From assembly GCA_934090795.1 (NCBI GenBank), contig CAKOJQ010000003.1, positions 91,876-155,875 on the forward strand: a stretch of DNA of 64,000 bases, given 5' to 3'. Positions within the stretch are counted from its first letter, which is position 1. Each line of letters starts with the position of its first letter. A program made the translations under genes and the position numbers. Shown piece by piece: positions 27,525 through 36,037 of the stretch. Source of the stretch: an uncultured Bacilli bacterium. GTDB lineage: Bacteria > Bacillota_I > Bacilli_A > RF39 > UBA660. Below the pieces are notes generated by a model, which was not told the DNA's origin, searched no databases, and saw only the letters and a program-made list of their open reading frames with translations.

Positions 27525-28316
27525 CTATTTAAATCTTTCTCTATAACCACATCTTTGGCATAAAGGACTTACTAATTCATGTCTATTAAACCCATTTAAT
27601 ATTTCTTGATATTTACTAGAATTAATAATTTCATCTAAATCTTGCTTAAAAATATTTCCTAACTTATTATCTCCATTATTATCCAAACAACAACTAACAA
27701 TATCACCATTAACTAAAATTCCAATCTGATCTTTTAAAGCCCTGCAAGTTCCTTTAGTGCTTATAACAGGTATGTCCATACTAGGCCAATCAAACTCCTT
27801 ATCAATACTTAAAAATATGTGATCATTTAAATTATTTCTTAAACTATTTCTATCTATTTTAACTTTATAGTGTTTATCTAAAAAATTAAATATTTCATTA
27901 TTATCTAAGTCATTCCATAACCTAAAATTAATAAATGTATTCTTAATACTATCACATAACTTAACTATATCTTTTACTTCATCTAAAGAATTAAAACTAT
28001 GTAATGAGATATTTATTTGTCTTATCTTATTATTATTTATAATATCTAACTTATCTTTTAATAATCTTCCATTAGTTGTTATATTTACATTTATATTATT
28101 CTTATTTGCTATTTTAATTATTTCATCTAAATTAGGATGCATTAAAGGCTCTCCTTTAATATGTAAATAAATATGTTTAGTATAACCATTAATTTTATTA
28201 ATTATAGTTTCATATTCATCAATACTCATAACTTTTTTATCTCTATCACTTTTAGGACAAAACCTACAATTTAAATTACAAACATTGGTTATTTCAATAT
28301 ATATTCTTTTATACAT
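27525..28316 (-). CDS. radical SAM/SPASM-domain protein
   Basis: 263 residues. The N-terminal radical SAM cluster motif is C13-x3-C17-x2-C20 (NVCNLNCRFCPKS), followed by IYLHIKGEPLMHPNLDEII and the strand VNITTNGRLL, typical of the TIM barrel. The C-terminal SPASM-like part has GTCRALKDQIGILVNGDIVS, CCLDN and a terminal C-x2-C (PLCQRCGYRERF) for an auxiliary iron-sulfur cluster. SPASM enzymes often modify peptides or maturases, but no precursor peptide is visible nearby. It lies 15 bases after the 632-residue gene and is probably co-transcribed with it. Confidence 0.85.
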   Translation of the reverse strand: MYKRIYIEITNVCNLNCRFCPKSDRDKKVMSIDEYETIINKINGYTKHIYLHIKGEPLMHPNLDEIIKIANKNNINVNITTNGRLLKDKLDIINNNKIRQINISLHSFNSLDEVKDIVKLCDSIKNTFINFRLWNDLDNNEIFNFLDKHYKVKIDRNSLRNNLNDHIFLSIDKEFDWPSMDIPVISTKGTCRALKDQIGILVNGDIVSCCLDNNGDNKLGNIFKQDLDEIINSSKYQEILNGFNRHELVSPLCQRCGYRERFK

Positions 28317-28331
28317 ATTATGTTTTCCTCT

Positions 28332-30230
28332 TTATCTATTTTTCTTATGTTCTTCAATTTCATATGAGTCACCATTACTCATATACGTATTAAAATCATC
28401 ATTTCCAAGATGTCTATATATGCATGATGGCATTTCAATTCCCTTATTATATTTCTTAGAATTAATTAACATTATTCCAATACCTTTTATTTTAGCTGTT
28501 TCAACGTCTTTAGCAGTAATTTGGTCGACACAATATAACGCGATTTTTTTTAATCTAGGTATTCTAGAATCTATATCAGTTTGCATACTTCCTTGTTCTA
28601 ATATTAATACCTCATTATATGTTCTTTTATTATAAAGTAATTCATCAGGCATCATAAGTTGTTCTACTCTAACTGTTGCTTTTTCTGTAAAACTAAATGG
28701 CTGATATAATGTATAAGAATCTTTTGGAAATATATGAACAATTTGTTCTGGATTTAAATCACTAGCATCATAAACATAAGTATTAGAGTTTTTTAAACTG
28801 CCAAACACAGATATACATCCATTTCCTACTAAAGAATAAGAATGTCCTACCGGCAAACTATCTTCAAATCTAATTCCTGATTTAACTATAGCAAAAAAAG
28901 GATTATCATTGATATTATAAACATCAACACCATATTCATTAGATAGTTCTTCGTCTTTAAATTTAACTAATTCTTCTTTAACCATAGCATAATCTTTTAA
29001 AGCTTCTCTAACTTTCTTTCTCGCAAAGGTCATATCGTCATAAAAAATTTCCATCATATTATATTGTTTTAACTCATTATGTAACTCGATTTTTTCTTGT
29101 GAAGATAACATATCTATATTTACTATTTTTTGATATAAATAAAGTCTATCTTCAGGAATATCTATATTTCCAGCATAATAAAACTCTAATAATTCTCTTA
29201 AATCATACATTACATTATAGTAATTTTCTTCAAAGTGATAATCTATAATGTAATCTGACTTTTTCTCATCTAATGATTTTGTTATTAAATTAATTACTTC
29301 ATCAAATTCACCATTAAATATAAGCATTCTAAGATTGGTATATTCATTAGGAAATATTTGGATTTGTCTAATTAAATTTCTAAAAATATCACGATATTCA
29401 TTAGAACTTGAATCTAGGTTGCTTAATTTATTTATCATATTAAAAATATTTTGGTATATTTTAGGATAATCAGTATTTAAAATAAACTCTTCTTCTTTTG
29501 CTTTAGCATAATTATTTAAATTGGTTGGATCGCCACAATAATTAGCATCATTAATTAAGAATCTATACTCATAAACATTTAACTCATTCCATAATTTTTT
29601 TGCAACATCCATATTTAATAAATCAGATGATAAATAAAAAACTTCTCCACTAGAATTAACATATGAATATCCTTTTCTTTTAGTCATATCTTCAAATGAG
29701 AGGGATTTACCGGCATCTACCAAACCATATATTGATATATTATGTGATGTTAAATCGATATTATATTTTTCTAATATTTTTTTACCAAGTAATTTAGGTT
29801 TTCTCTTTAACATTTCATATATTAAATCATTTGGATAATCAAACTTATCAATAAATTTTAATTGATAATCTTTATTAAAATAACCAATTAGCTGACCTGT
29901 TAAATTTACATCTTTATTAAGTTCTAGGCATCTATTAACTATTAAATCGTATGTTTTATTATTTAGATTCTTTAACGATGCATAGTATTTAGAAATATCA
30001 GTACTTAAAAATAAATCTAAAAATTTTTGGTTATTAAATAAAAGATCTACATAATTGGAATAATTTAAAATGTATGTAATTCTATCTTCTATATAACTAT
30101 ACTTTTTTAAAAGTTCAACACCTTCATCATCTAATAAGTTAAGGATTTCTCCTTTATAATCGTTATATAAAAAATTCAAAAAATCTTGCTTATTTGAATT
30201 AATTATTTCTCTTTTTGTAACACTTTCCAT
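28332..30230 (-). CDS. unrecognised 632-residue cytoplasmic protein
   Basis: I do not recognise this family. No signal peptide or membrane helix is visible; the sequence is mostly helical for residues 1-430. It is followed by a beta-rich C-terminal region starting around FFAIVKSGIRFEDSLPVGHS, with GNGCISVFGS and KRTYNEVLILEQG, and then RIPRLKKIALYCVDQITAKD. The C-terminal YNEV...IPRLKKI pattern looks like an enzymatic or nucleotide-binding module, but I cannot name one. SD GGGGAGTG precedes the ATG. It is followed at once by the radical SAM gene, so the two may act together. Confidence 0.6.
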   Translation of the reverse strand: MESVTKREIINSNKQDFLNFLYNDYKGEILNLLDDEGVELLKKYSYIEDRITYILNYSNYVDLLFNNQKFLDLFLSTDISKYYASLKNLNNKTYDLIVNRCLELNKDVNLTGQLIGYFNKDYQLKFIDKFDYPNDLIYEMLKRKPKLLGKKILEKYNIDLTSHNISIYGLVDAGKSLSFEDMTKRKGYSYVNSSGEVFYLSSDLLNMDVAKKLWNELNVYEYRFLINDANYCGDPTNLNNYAKAKEEEFILNTDYPKIYQNIFNMINKLSNLDSSSNEYRDIFRNLIRQIQIFPNEYTNLRMLIFNGEFDEVINLITKSLDEKKSDYIIDYHFEENYYNVMYDLRELLEFYYAGNIDIPEDRLYLYQKIVNIDMLSSQEKIELHNELKQYNMMEIFYDDMTFARKKVREALKDYAMVKEELVKFKDEELSNEYGVDVYNINDNPFFAIVKSGIRFEDSLPVGHSYSLVGNGCISVFGSLKNSNTYVYDASDLNPEQIVHIFPKDSYTLYQPFSFTEKATVRVEQLMMPDELLYNKRTYNEVLILEQGSMQTDIDSRIPRLKKIALYCVDQITAKDVETAKIKGIGIMLINSKKYNKGIEMPSCIYRHLGNDDFNTYMSNGDSYEIEEHKKNR

Positions 30231-30302
30231 ATTATCACTCCCCTATGGTAAGTATATCATATAATAAATATTTATATCAATTTTTTAAAATTTTTTAGCA
30301 AA

Positions 30303-30327
30303 AGAAAAACCAGATAAGCTATCTGGA
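30303..30327 (-). terminator. terminator at the end of the T4SS/TasA-like cluster
   Basis: CCAGATA/TATCTGG stem (30310-30316, 30320-30326) with a T-rich tail on the minus strand. It marks the 3' end of the long operon. Confidence 0.85.
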
Positions 30328-30329
30328 AT

Positions 30330-30887
30330 TTATGAAGCTCTAAATAAAATTCTTGTTTCAAAATTTTTATTTGCTTTATTATTGGTAGTGTAATAGTAAA
30401 TTACATAAGTATGAACACTATTCTCAGTATTTGTACTAAAAAATCCTTCTCCTAAATTTATTGTACTAACACCTTTTAAATTACTTAAATAATATTTTGT
30501 TTTAGCATCAGCATTATCAGTTATTTTACCATTTCCGTCAGACTTACCACCAAGTATAAAGTAAACTTCATTATCTGCATATTCATTATAATTAACATCT
30601 AATGAAAGATTATAAGTTATTATTTCTTCACTACTATTGTTAGTTCCTGTAATTGAGAATGTTTTAGAACCAATTAATTCATCGATTTTTTCATAATCAC
30701 TTGATTTAAACACCCCAGTATTTCCTTGATAAGCAACAACCATTTTACCATTATCTACATTAATAACTTCCAAACCTGCTCCACCAGTTAAGTTATCAGT
30801 CATATAAGCAAAACTAGTTCCAATTGTAATAACTACAATTATAGCAACAATTATAACCCCTAATAATGTTTTATTCATCTTTGTCAT
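30330..30887 (-). CDS. TasA/camelysin-like secreted protein 1
   Basis: 185 residues: an N-terminal signal/anchor helix ending in TSFAYMTDNLTGG, like the SxxFAYFSD of TasA-family precursors, then a beta-sandwich-like domain (KTFSITGTNNSSEEIITYNL, STINLGEGFF, THVIYYYTT-like end strand). It is paralogous to the next gene upstream and to the N-terminal region of the 1230-residue protein. TasA-like proteins form extracellular fibres after SipW signal-peptidase cleavage; no sipW is in the window. It is the last gene of the secretion cluster. The fibre role is an inference. Confidence 0.65.
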   Translation of the reverse strand: MTKMNKTLLGVIIVAIIVVITIGTSFAYMTDNLTGGAGLEVINVDNGKMVVAYQGNTGVFKSSDYEKIDELIGSKTFSITGTNNSSEEIITYNLSLDVNYNEYADNEVYFILGGKSDGNGKITDNADAKTKYYLSNLKGVSTINLGEGFFSTNTENSVHTYVIYYYTTNNKANKNFETRILFRAS

Positions 30888-30903
30888 ATTAACTCTCCTT
30901 CTT

Positions 30904-31494
30904 CTAAACGCTTAATCCTAAATAAGCATTAAAATTACAATTTATACTATTTTGTTCATTATTTGTTTCAATAAAGAACAAATATAATGTATATTCATGA
31001 TTTATTTGAGTATTACTTTTAGCAAAATAACCAATTCCTAAATCTATTTTCAAATTAGTTCCTTTACTTATTTTACTAATAGCACTTGATGTAAAAGAAC
31101 TTTTAGCATTAGTAACAATTGCACCATTATTATTATTCTTACCAATTAAAATATAACCTATATCATTATTATCAAATTCATTATTGCTTACAACAAGTTC
31201 TAACTTATATTCCATTTTTAAATCTGTTGTATTAGTACCACTTACTACAAAACTTTTACTTAAAACAGCATCATTAACTGAACTAGTTGGACCTGGTATT
31301 ACATTACTAAACACTATATTTGGATTTTTATCAGTAAAATTTATAATCATTTTACCACTAGTGAGATCAATATTCGAAGTAGATGTTCCATTAACATAAT
31401 TAGTTGAAAAGTATGAATAAGTAACACCAAAAGAAACTATAACAATTAACACTACTATACTTATATATAACATAACATAATTTGACTTACCCAC
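30904..31494 (-). CDS. TasA/camelysin-like secreted protein 2
   Basis: 196 residues, with a signal/anchor helix (YISIVVLIVIVSFGVTYSYF) ending in TYSYFSTNYVNG, again the TasA-like post-helix pattern, and a beta-rich domain containing LSKSFVVSGTNTTDLKMEYK and IDLGIGYFAKSNTQINHEYT. The start is GTG with AAGGTGATAG upstream. It lies 16 bases before its paralogue and 56 bases after virD4, so it is transcribed with the secretion genes. It could be an extracellular subunit or a minor pilin. Confidence 0.62.
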   Translation of the reverse strand: MGKSNYVMLYISIVVLIVIVSFGVTYSYFSTNYVNGTSTSNIDLTSGKMIINFTDKNPNIVFSNVIPGPTSSVNDAVLSKSFVVSGTNTTDLKMEYKLELVVSNNEFDNNDIGYILIGKNNNNGAIVTNAKSSFTSSAISKISKGTNLKIDLGIGYFAKSNTQINHEYTLYLFFIETNNEQNSINCNFNAYLGLSV

Positions 31495-31550
31495 TAGCTA
31501 TCACCTTCTACATTAATATTACTAAAATTTACAAGAAACTTCAATTAATT

Positions 31551-33821
31551 TTATTCTTGATTAAAGAAATCATCAAAATATTCATCGTCATTATTATCAC
31601 CAACAACAACACTATCTTTATCAACTACAACTTTTGGCTCTTCCCTAACCTTATTATTATCTTTCTTAAAGAAATCATCAAATCTTTCAACTGTAGTCGT
31701 ATCTAATTTATCATAATCAACAACTTGTTGATTTATATTTTTTTGTTTAGCTTTTTCTTCTTGTTCCTCTTTTTCAAGTTCGGCTATTTTAGCATCTATC
31801 TTTTTAACTAAACTATCAATATCCATACCGCCACCATCAAACATTCCCGAATTATTATTTGGTTTTCTCATTTGATTTTGTAATTCATTAAAATCTAATA
31901 TATCTGTTTTATCATTGCTCGGATTTGTTTGTTTACTTGAACCAAATGGATTATTAAATCCACTAAACGGATTGTTGTTTCCAAAAGGATTACTATTGTT
32001 ATTACTTGGTCTATTTAATCCTTCAAATATATTTCCCAAAGAAGTGCCTGATCCAAATCCACTCTGATTAGGCATTCCTCCCATGTTATCTCCATTACCA
32101 AATAAATTTTTCTTTTTTTCTTCTCTTACAAATCCTCTAAAATCAAAAATTGATACTTCTCTAGGAGTTCTTTCAATAAATTTAGATTCCTCATCACTAT
32201 GTCCCCAATTTATTTGAAAACTTGGTGTTAATTTAGTTTTAAATGGATTCATTCTTTGTCTCAAAATAACAACCTGGAATTTTTTTAATTTCTGTAAATC
32301 ACTTGGAGTTAAAAGTGGTCGAGATGCTGTTTTCTCTTTTTCTTTTGATTTAATTTCTCCACATAACTTACTAATTTCTTCTAAATCCGCTAAGTCACTA
32401 CTATTAATAAAGATTTTATTACCACAATTACCTTTAATAGTATCTGCTTGCTCTTTACCATATACATCATTTAACTGAGAAAATCCCTGAATAATAAATG
32501 TAAATCTAATATTTCTTGAACGAGCTGCAGAAACCATGGCTGTTACATCTTTAAGTGGTGGCATATTGGCAAACTCATCTAAAATAAAATTTGTTCTTAT
32601 TGGAAGTTTTCCTTTTGGAGATTTATGAGCAACATCTACTAAAACTTCATAAGCCTGTTTTAAGAAAATAGTTGCAAGTGGATGATATGTTGTTTTTTCA
32701 TCATGAATTACAACAAATAGCGCTGTTTTTTCTTGTCCAATACTACGCATATCAAAATCACTATAAGAAAGCATTTCACTTAAATTCTTTTGTGTGGTAA
32801 ACTTCTCCATCTTTTCACTAAATACTGATAATACACTAGTTCTTGTCTCTGTTGGACCAGTAATTGTTGATTTAGCAAAGTTATAAGGAGTTGAATCTTT
32901 CCCCTTCAAATCAAAGTAAGCAGTAGCATAATTACTTGGAGCAAAACTCTCTTCTCCAACTGCTGCCATATAGTTTATTGAATTTATATTAATATATTTT
33001 TCTTCAGCATCTTGAAATAATCCAAGAGCAAGTCCATTAAAATATCCCATACTAGCATTTCCCCAAAAAGGGTCACTAGCTTTTGGATCATTAACCATAT
33101 TAAATGATACATCTTTTAAAAGTTCAATTGCTTTATCTTCATTACCTTGTTTATATAAATCATATGGAATTGCTAAAGGATTCCAAGCATTTCCCATTTG
33201 AGGATCTCTAAAATTTAGAGTAATTATATTATAACCTTTACTTCTTAAAAAATTAGCATGATCTCTATAAAGCTCACCCTTAGGATCTGTTATAATCATT
33301 GATTCACCCTTACGTCCTAAGCTTTCAATCATCGGTTCTACAACACATTGACTCTTACCATTACCAGTAGAACCTATTACCAAACTATGAAATGAGCCAT
33401 CATCAACCCACATATCTTTTCCATCATTTACAAGTGGTACACCAGCACCATCTGCATTTAAATTACTTATTACTACTTTTTTTACATCATCAGCTTTTTT
33501 CATTTCTTTTTCAGTAGCAAATCTAGTATACCCCTTTTCATCCTCTTTATCACCAATCTTTAGTCCTATACCAGAACCTTTTTCATGATCAAAAATATAT
33601 GAAGATACACTAAAAAATATAGCTATTAAAACAGCACCAAAAACAAGTAAAGTGGCCCATAAATAAGGAGGAAAAAATCCTGCAAAAAAATTAACTCCAA
33701 ATAACTTGCCTTCATTTAAAAGAGATGATAAATTAAGCACTGCTAAAGAACATAATATAAGTAAAAATATACTATAAACCACAAACATTAACAAATCTTT
33801 AGATGACACTCTAAATTTCAT
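31551..33821 (-). CDS. virD4: type IV secretion coupling ATPase VirD4/TraG-like
   Basis: 756 residues. Two N-terminal membrane helices (about 10-80), Walker A LVIGSTGNGKSQCVVEPMIE (about 147-166), YRDHANFLRSKGYNIITLNF, Walker B TNFILDEFANMPPLKDVTA (about 412-430) and IQGFSQLNDVYG complete the TraG/VirD4 fold. The last 200 residues are Asn/Gly-rich and disordered, with short charged segments. The family feeds substrates to the type IV secretion channel. It is the only coupling protein here and no relaxase is adjacent, so DNA transfer is not shown. SD GAGGGAG. Confidence 0.93.
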   Translation of the reverse strand: MKFRVSSKDLLMFVVYSIFLLILCSLAVLNLSSLLNEGKLFGVNFFAGFFPPYLWATLLVFGAVLIAIFFSVSSYIFDHEKGSGIGLKIGDKEDEKGYTRFATEKEMKKADDVKKVVISNLNADGAGVPLVNDGKDMWVDDGSFHSLVIGSTGNGKSQCVVEPMIESLGRKGESMIITDPKGELYRDHANFLRSKGYNIITLNFRDPQMGNAWNPLAIPYDLYKQGNEDKAIELLKDVSFNMVNDPKASDPFWGNASMGYFNGLALGLFQDAEEKYININSINYMAAVGEESFAPSNYATAYFDLKGKDSTPYNFAKSTITGPTETRTSVLSVFSEKMEKFTTQKNLSEMLSYSDFDMRSIGQEKTALFVVIHDEKTTYHPLATIFLKQAYEVLVDVAHKSPKGKLPIRTNFILDEFANMPPLKDVTAMVSAARSRNIRFTFIIQGFSQLNDVYGKEQADTIKGNCGNKIFINSSDLADLEEISKLCGEIKSKEKEKTASRPLLTPSDLQKLKKFQVVILRQRMNPFKTKLTPSFQINWGHSDEESKFIERTPREVSIFDFRGFVREEKKKNLFGNGDNMGGMPNQSGFGSGTSLGNIFEGLNRPSNNNSNPFGNNNPFSGFNNPFGSSKQTNPSNDKTDILDFNELQNQMRKPNNNSGMFDGGGMDIDSLVKKIDAKIAELEKEEQEEKAKQKNINQQVVDYDKLDTTTVERFDDFFKKDNNKVREEPKVVVDKDSVVVGDNNDDEYFDDFFNQE

Positions 33822-33869
33822 ATACTCCCTCTTTTCCTTTTTAAATTATACAATATTATTTATACTAAT

Positions 33870-35066
33870 TCAATTATTACAATTGTCTATATAATATAAA
33901 TTCATATTATAAATTTCATAATCTTTTAAATCATTGTAACTATAACTTTTATATGTCAAACCATCCTCAGCTACATAAGCAATAATTACTGACGTACCAA
34001 TATTTTGAAGTATCATATAAAGATTATTTTGATAAATTATAACATCTCCTGGCTTACTATTTTCTAAAATAGTTGGAAATACGTAATCTTTATATTCATT
34101 TATATCTGTAACTTTATTATTTACATTTGCCGCATTTAAAGCCCAGTTCATAAATGTTAAATCATTAAATCCAACTTTATTTCCATTACCATCAATTCCC
34201 CAATTAGGATTAACTATCAAATTATTATCACCTGCATTATTACTAAACGGAATTTTATAACCATAACTATTTAATCCATCAATTAAGGCTACAACCTTAC
34301 TTGCAACACCTACTCCCGTACAATTTGTACCTGCATTATTAATTTTATCAGTTAAACTATTTACTCCATCTTCTCCAATTAAAGCACTTAAATTAGAACT
34401 AGTTATACTTGAACTATTATCATTAGAGTAATTACTATCACTATTAATATTTTCATTTCTATCAGATGAACCATAATTCCAATTAGTAAGATTTAAAAAA
34501 TTACTCATTAAAGAATCAAAAAACAATATAATAAGCATAATTAAAACAAAAAACGCTAACACCCCTCCAATAATTAAATACAATTTAATTTTAAAGGATT
34601 TTAATTTTCCTTTAGCCTCTCCAAATAAATCAAAAGAAATTTTACTTTTTCCGTCTTTATTTTTACCAAATATATTACTTAATTTATTATTTCCCTTACT
34701 TTCATTTGCATTATTACCAAGAAGTGAGCTACCACTATTTCCATTACTTTCATTAGTTTTAGTTAATGAACTTGCTGTTGTATCAGCACCATTAGCATTA
34801 TTACTCATACCCATTCTAGAATTATTCATTCTATTCATATTATTATTTTTTAATCTATTCATTGAAGGATTATTTTCACTATTCATAGTTTCATATCTTT
34901 TTTTATAATAATTTTGATAATCTACATAATTATTTTGATAACTTGACCCATAGTTTTCATCTGCATCATCACCAAGTTCTTGAGCAGATTCTTCGTATTC
35001 TTCTTCAGGAAGAGATTCCATATCTAAAACTTCTTCATAATCATCATTATATTTTTCTTCATCTTT
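33870..35066 (-). CDS. membrane protein with degenerate NlpC/P60-like domain
   Basis: About 398 residues from a GTG start at 35066 (SD AAGGGAG, nine bases). The open frame to 35099 is less likely. Acidic, then Asn/Ser-rich disordered cytoplasmic part to about 155, one membrane helix (LYLIIGGVLAFFVLIMLIIL), a Ser/Asn linker, then a C-terminal domain with an NlpC/P60 feel: VGFNDLTFMNWALNAANVN where active enzymes have DCSGFV, and SKPGDVIIYQNNLYMILQNI where they have PGDLIFF...HVGIY. The catalytic cysteine position is Leu, so it is probably inactive and structural. It sits between VirD4 and the VirB8-like genes. Confidence 0.6.
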   Translation of the reverse strand, partial: KDEEKYNDDYEEVLDMESLPEEEYEESAQELGDDADENYGSSYQNNYVDYQNYYKKRYETMNSENNPSMNRLKNNNMNRMNNSRMGMSNNANGADTTASSLTKTNESNGNSGSSLLGNNANESKGNNKLSNIFGKNKDGKSKISFDLFGEAKGKLKSFKIKLYLIIGGVLAFFVLIMLIILFFDSLMSNFLNLTNWNYGSSDRNENINSDSNYSNDNSSSITSSNLSALIGEDGVNSLTDKINNAGTNCTGVGVASKVVALIDGLNSYGYKIPFSNNAGDNNLIVNPNWGIDGNGNKVGFNDLTFMNWALNAANVNNKVTDINEYKDYVFPTILENSKPGDVIIYQNNLYMILQNIGTSVIIAYVAEDGLTYKSYSYNDLKDYEIYNMNLYYIDNCNN

Positions 35067-35085
35067 CACTAGTAAAAACTCCCTT

Positions 35086-35556
35086 CTAATTAATCTCAAT
35101 TAAGTAATTGTTAACACTATTTTCTACAAAAACAAATTTATTATCAGCATCATCAATAACATAAATAGCCCTTTTCCCGTCTATTACACTTGATGAATAA
35201 CTTTTAACTTTTGCATTCAAAAATTTAACTGTTTTAATTCTTGATATCATATATTCAAAATCACTATAACTAGCATATTTTTCTTTAGTTATCTCATCAA
35301 GTTTATCGTAAACATCCCTAGGATTATAAACAATCTCTGAAACTGTATCAGCTAAATATTTGTTTGCAACTTCCTCTAAAGAAACATATATTCTTTGAAC
35401 TTCATTTATTTTATAATCATGAAAATATTCATTAAAATCATTATAACTTGTATTTTTATTTTTATTATTACTATAAATTAAACCAAAAATAACAGTTCCT
35501 ATTATAGTTATTATACTTATTATAATTGCTATTTTATTACTATTATTCTTATCCAT
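35086..35556 (-). CDS. small bitopic protein, VirB8-like candidate A
   Basis: 156 residues: short cytoplasmic tail, one membrane helix (IAIIISIITIIGTVIFGLIY), then a roughly 115-residue external domain with helices first (INEVQRIYVSLEEVANKYLA) and strands later (RIKTVKFLNAKVKSYSSSVI). Size, topology and helix-strand order fit the NTF2-like periplasmic domain of VirB8/TcpC channel proteins, but sequence identity is not enough to name it. It overlaps the next upstream gene by eight bases and shares its layout, so the two may be an ancient duplication. Confidence 0.5.
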   Translation of the reverse strand: MDKNNSNKIAIIISIITIIGTVIFGLIYSNNKNKNTSYNDFNEYFHDYKINEVQRIYVSLEEVANKYLADTVSEIVYNPRDVYDKLDEITKEKYASYSDFEYMISRIKTVKFLNAKVKSYSSSVIDGKRAIYVIDDADNKFVFVENSVNNYLIEIN

Positions 35557-36028
35557 TTATAACCCCATCATATATACTTTTATTTATAGGTGTAATTGTA
35601 AATAATTTAGAATCACTACTTAATTTAATTAATAAATACTCCTCATTTAATTTATTAACTCCACTTTTAAGTTCTTCATAAACATATCCTTTTAAATAAT
35701 AATTATTTTTATAATTACACATTTCATTTACTTTAATACTAACATTTTTATCTATATAATTATTAATAAATTGACTACTTTTTTGATATTCTTCATCTAA
35801 TAATTTATTAATATTATCTACATTATTACTACCTAAATAACCATAAAATTTATTAGCACAATTTTCAATTGTATAAAAATCATCATAATCTTTAACTATA
35901 GAATATACCACTTTGGTATTACTGGATGTTCCATTATTATTTTTATCTTTTTTATTTATTACAACAATTAATGTAGATAAGCAAAGTACAAAGACACCTA
36001 TAAGTATTATATATTTTTTATTCTTCAT
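35549..36028 (-). CDS. small bitopic protein, VirB8-like candidate B
   Basis: 159 residues with a membrane helix near the N terminus (YIILIGVFVLCLSTLIVVIN) and an external domain (DFYTIENCANKFYGYLGSNN, then YYLKGYVYEELKSG and KLFTITPIN). The helical start and strand-rich end resemble NTF2-like secretion components, as for its neighbour. SD GAGGTG. No further function can be read. Confidence 0.5.
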   Translation of the reverse strand: MKNKKYIILIGVFVLCLSTLIVVINKKDKNNNGTSSNTKVVYSIVKDYDDFYTIENCANKFYGYLGSNNVDNINKLLDEEYQKSSQFINNYIDKNVSIKVNEMCNYKNNYYLKGYVYEELKSGVNKLNEEYLLIKLSSDSKLFTITPINKSIYDGVING

Positions 36029-36037
36029 TTTTCACCT

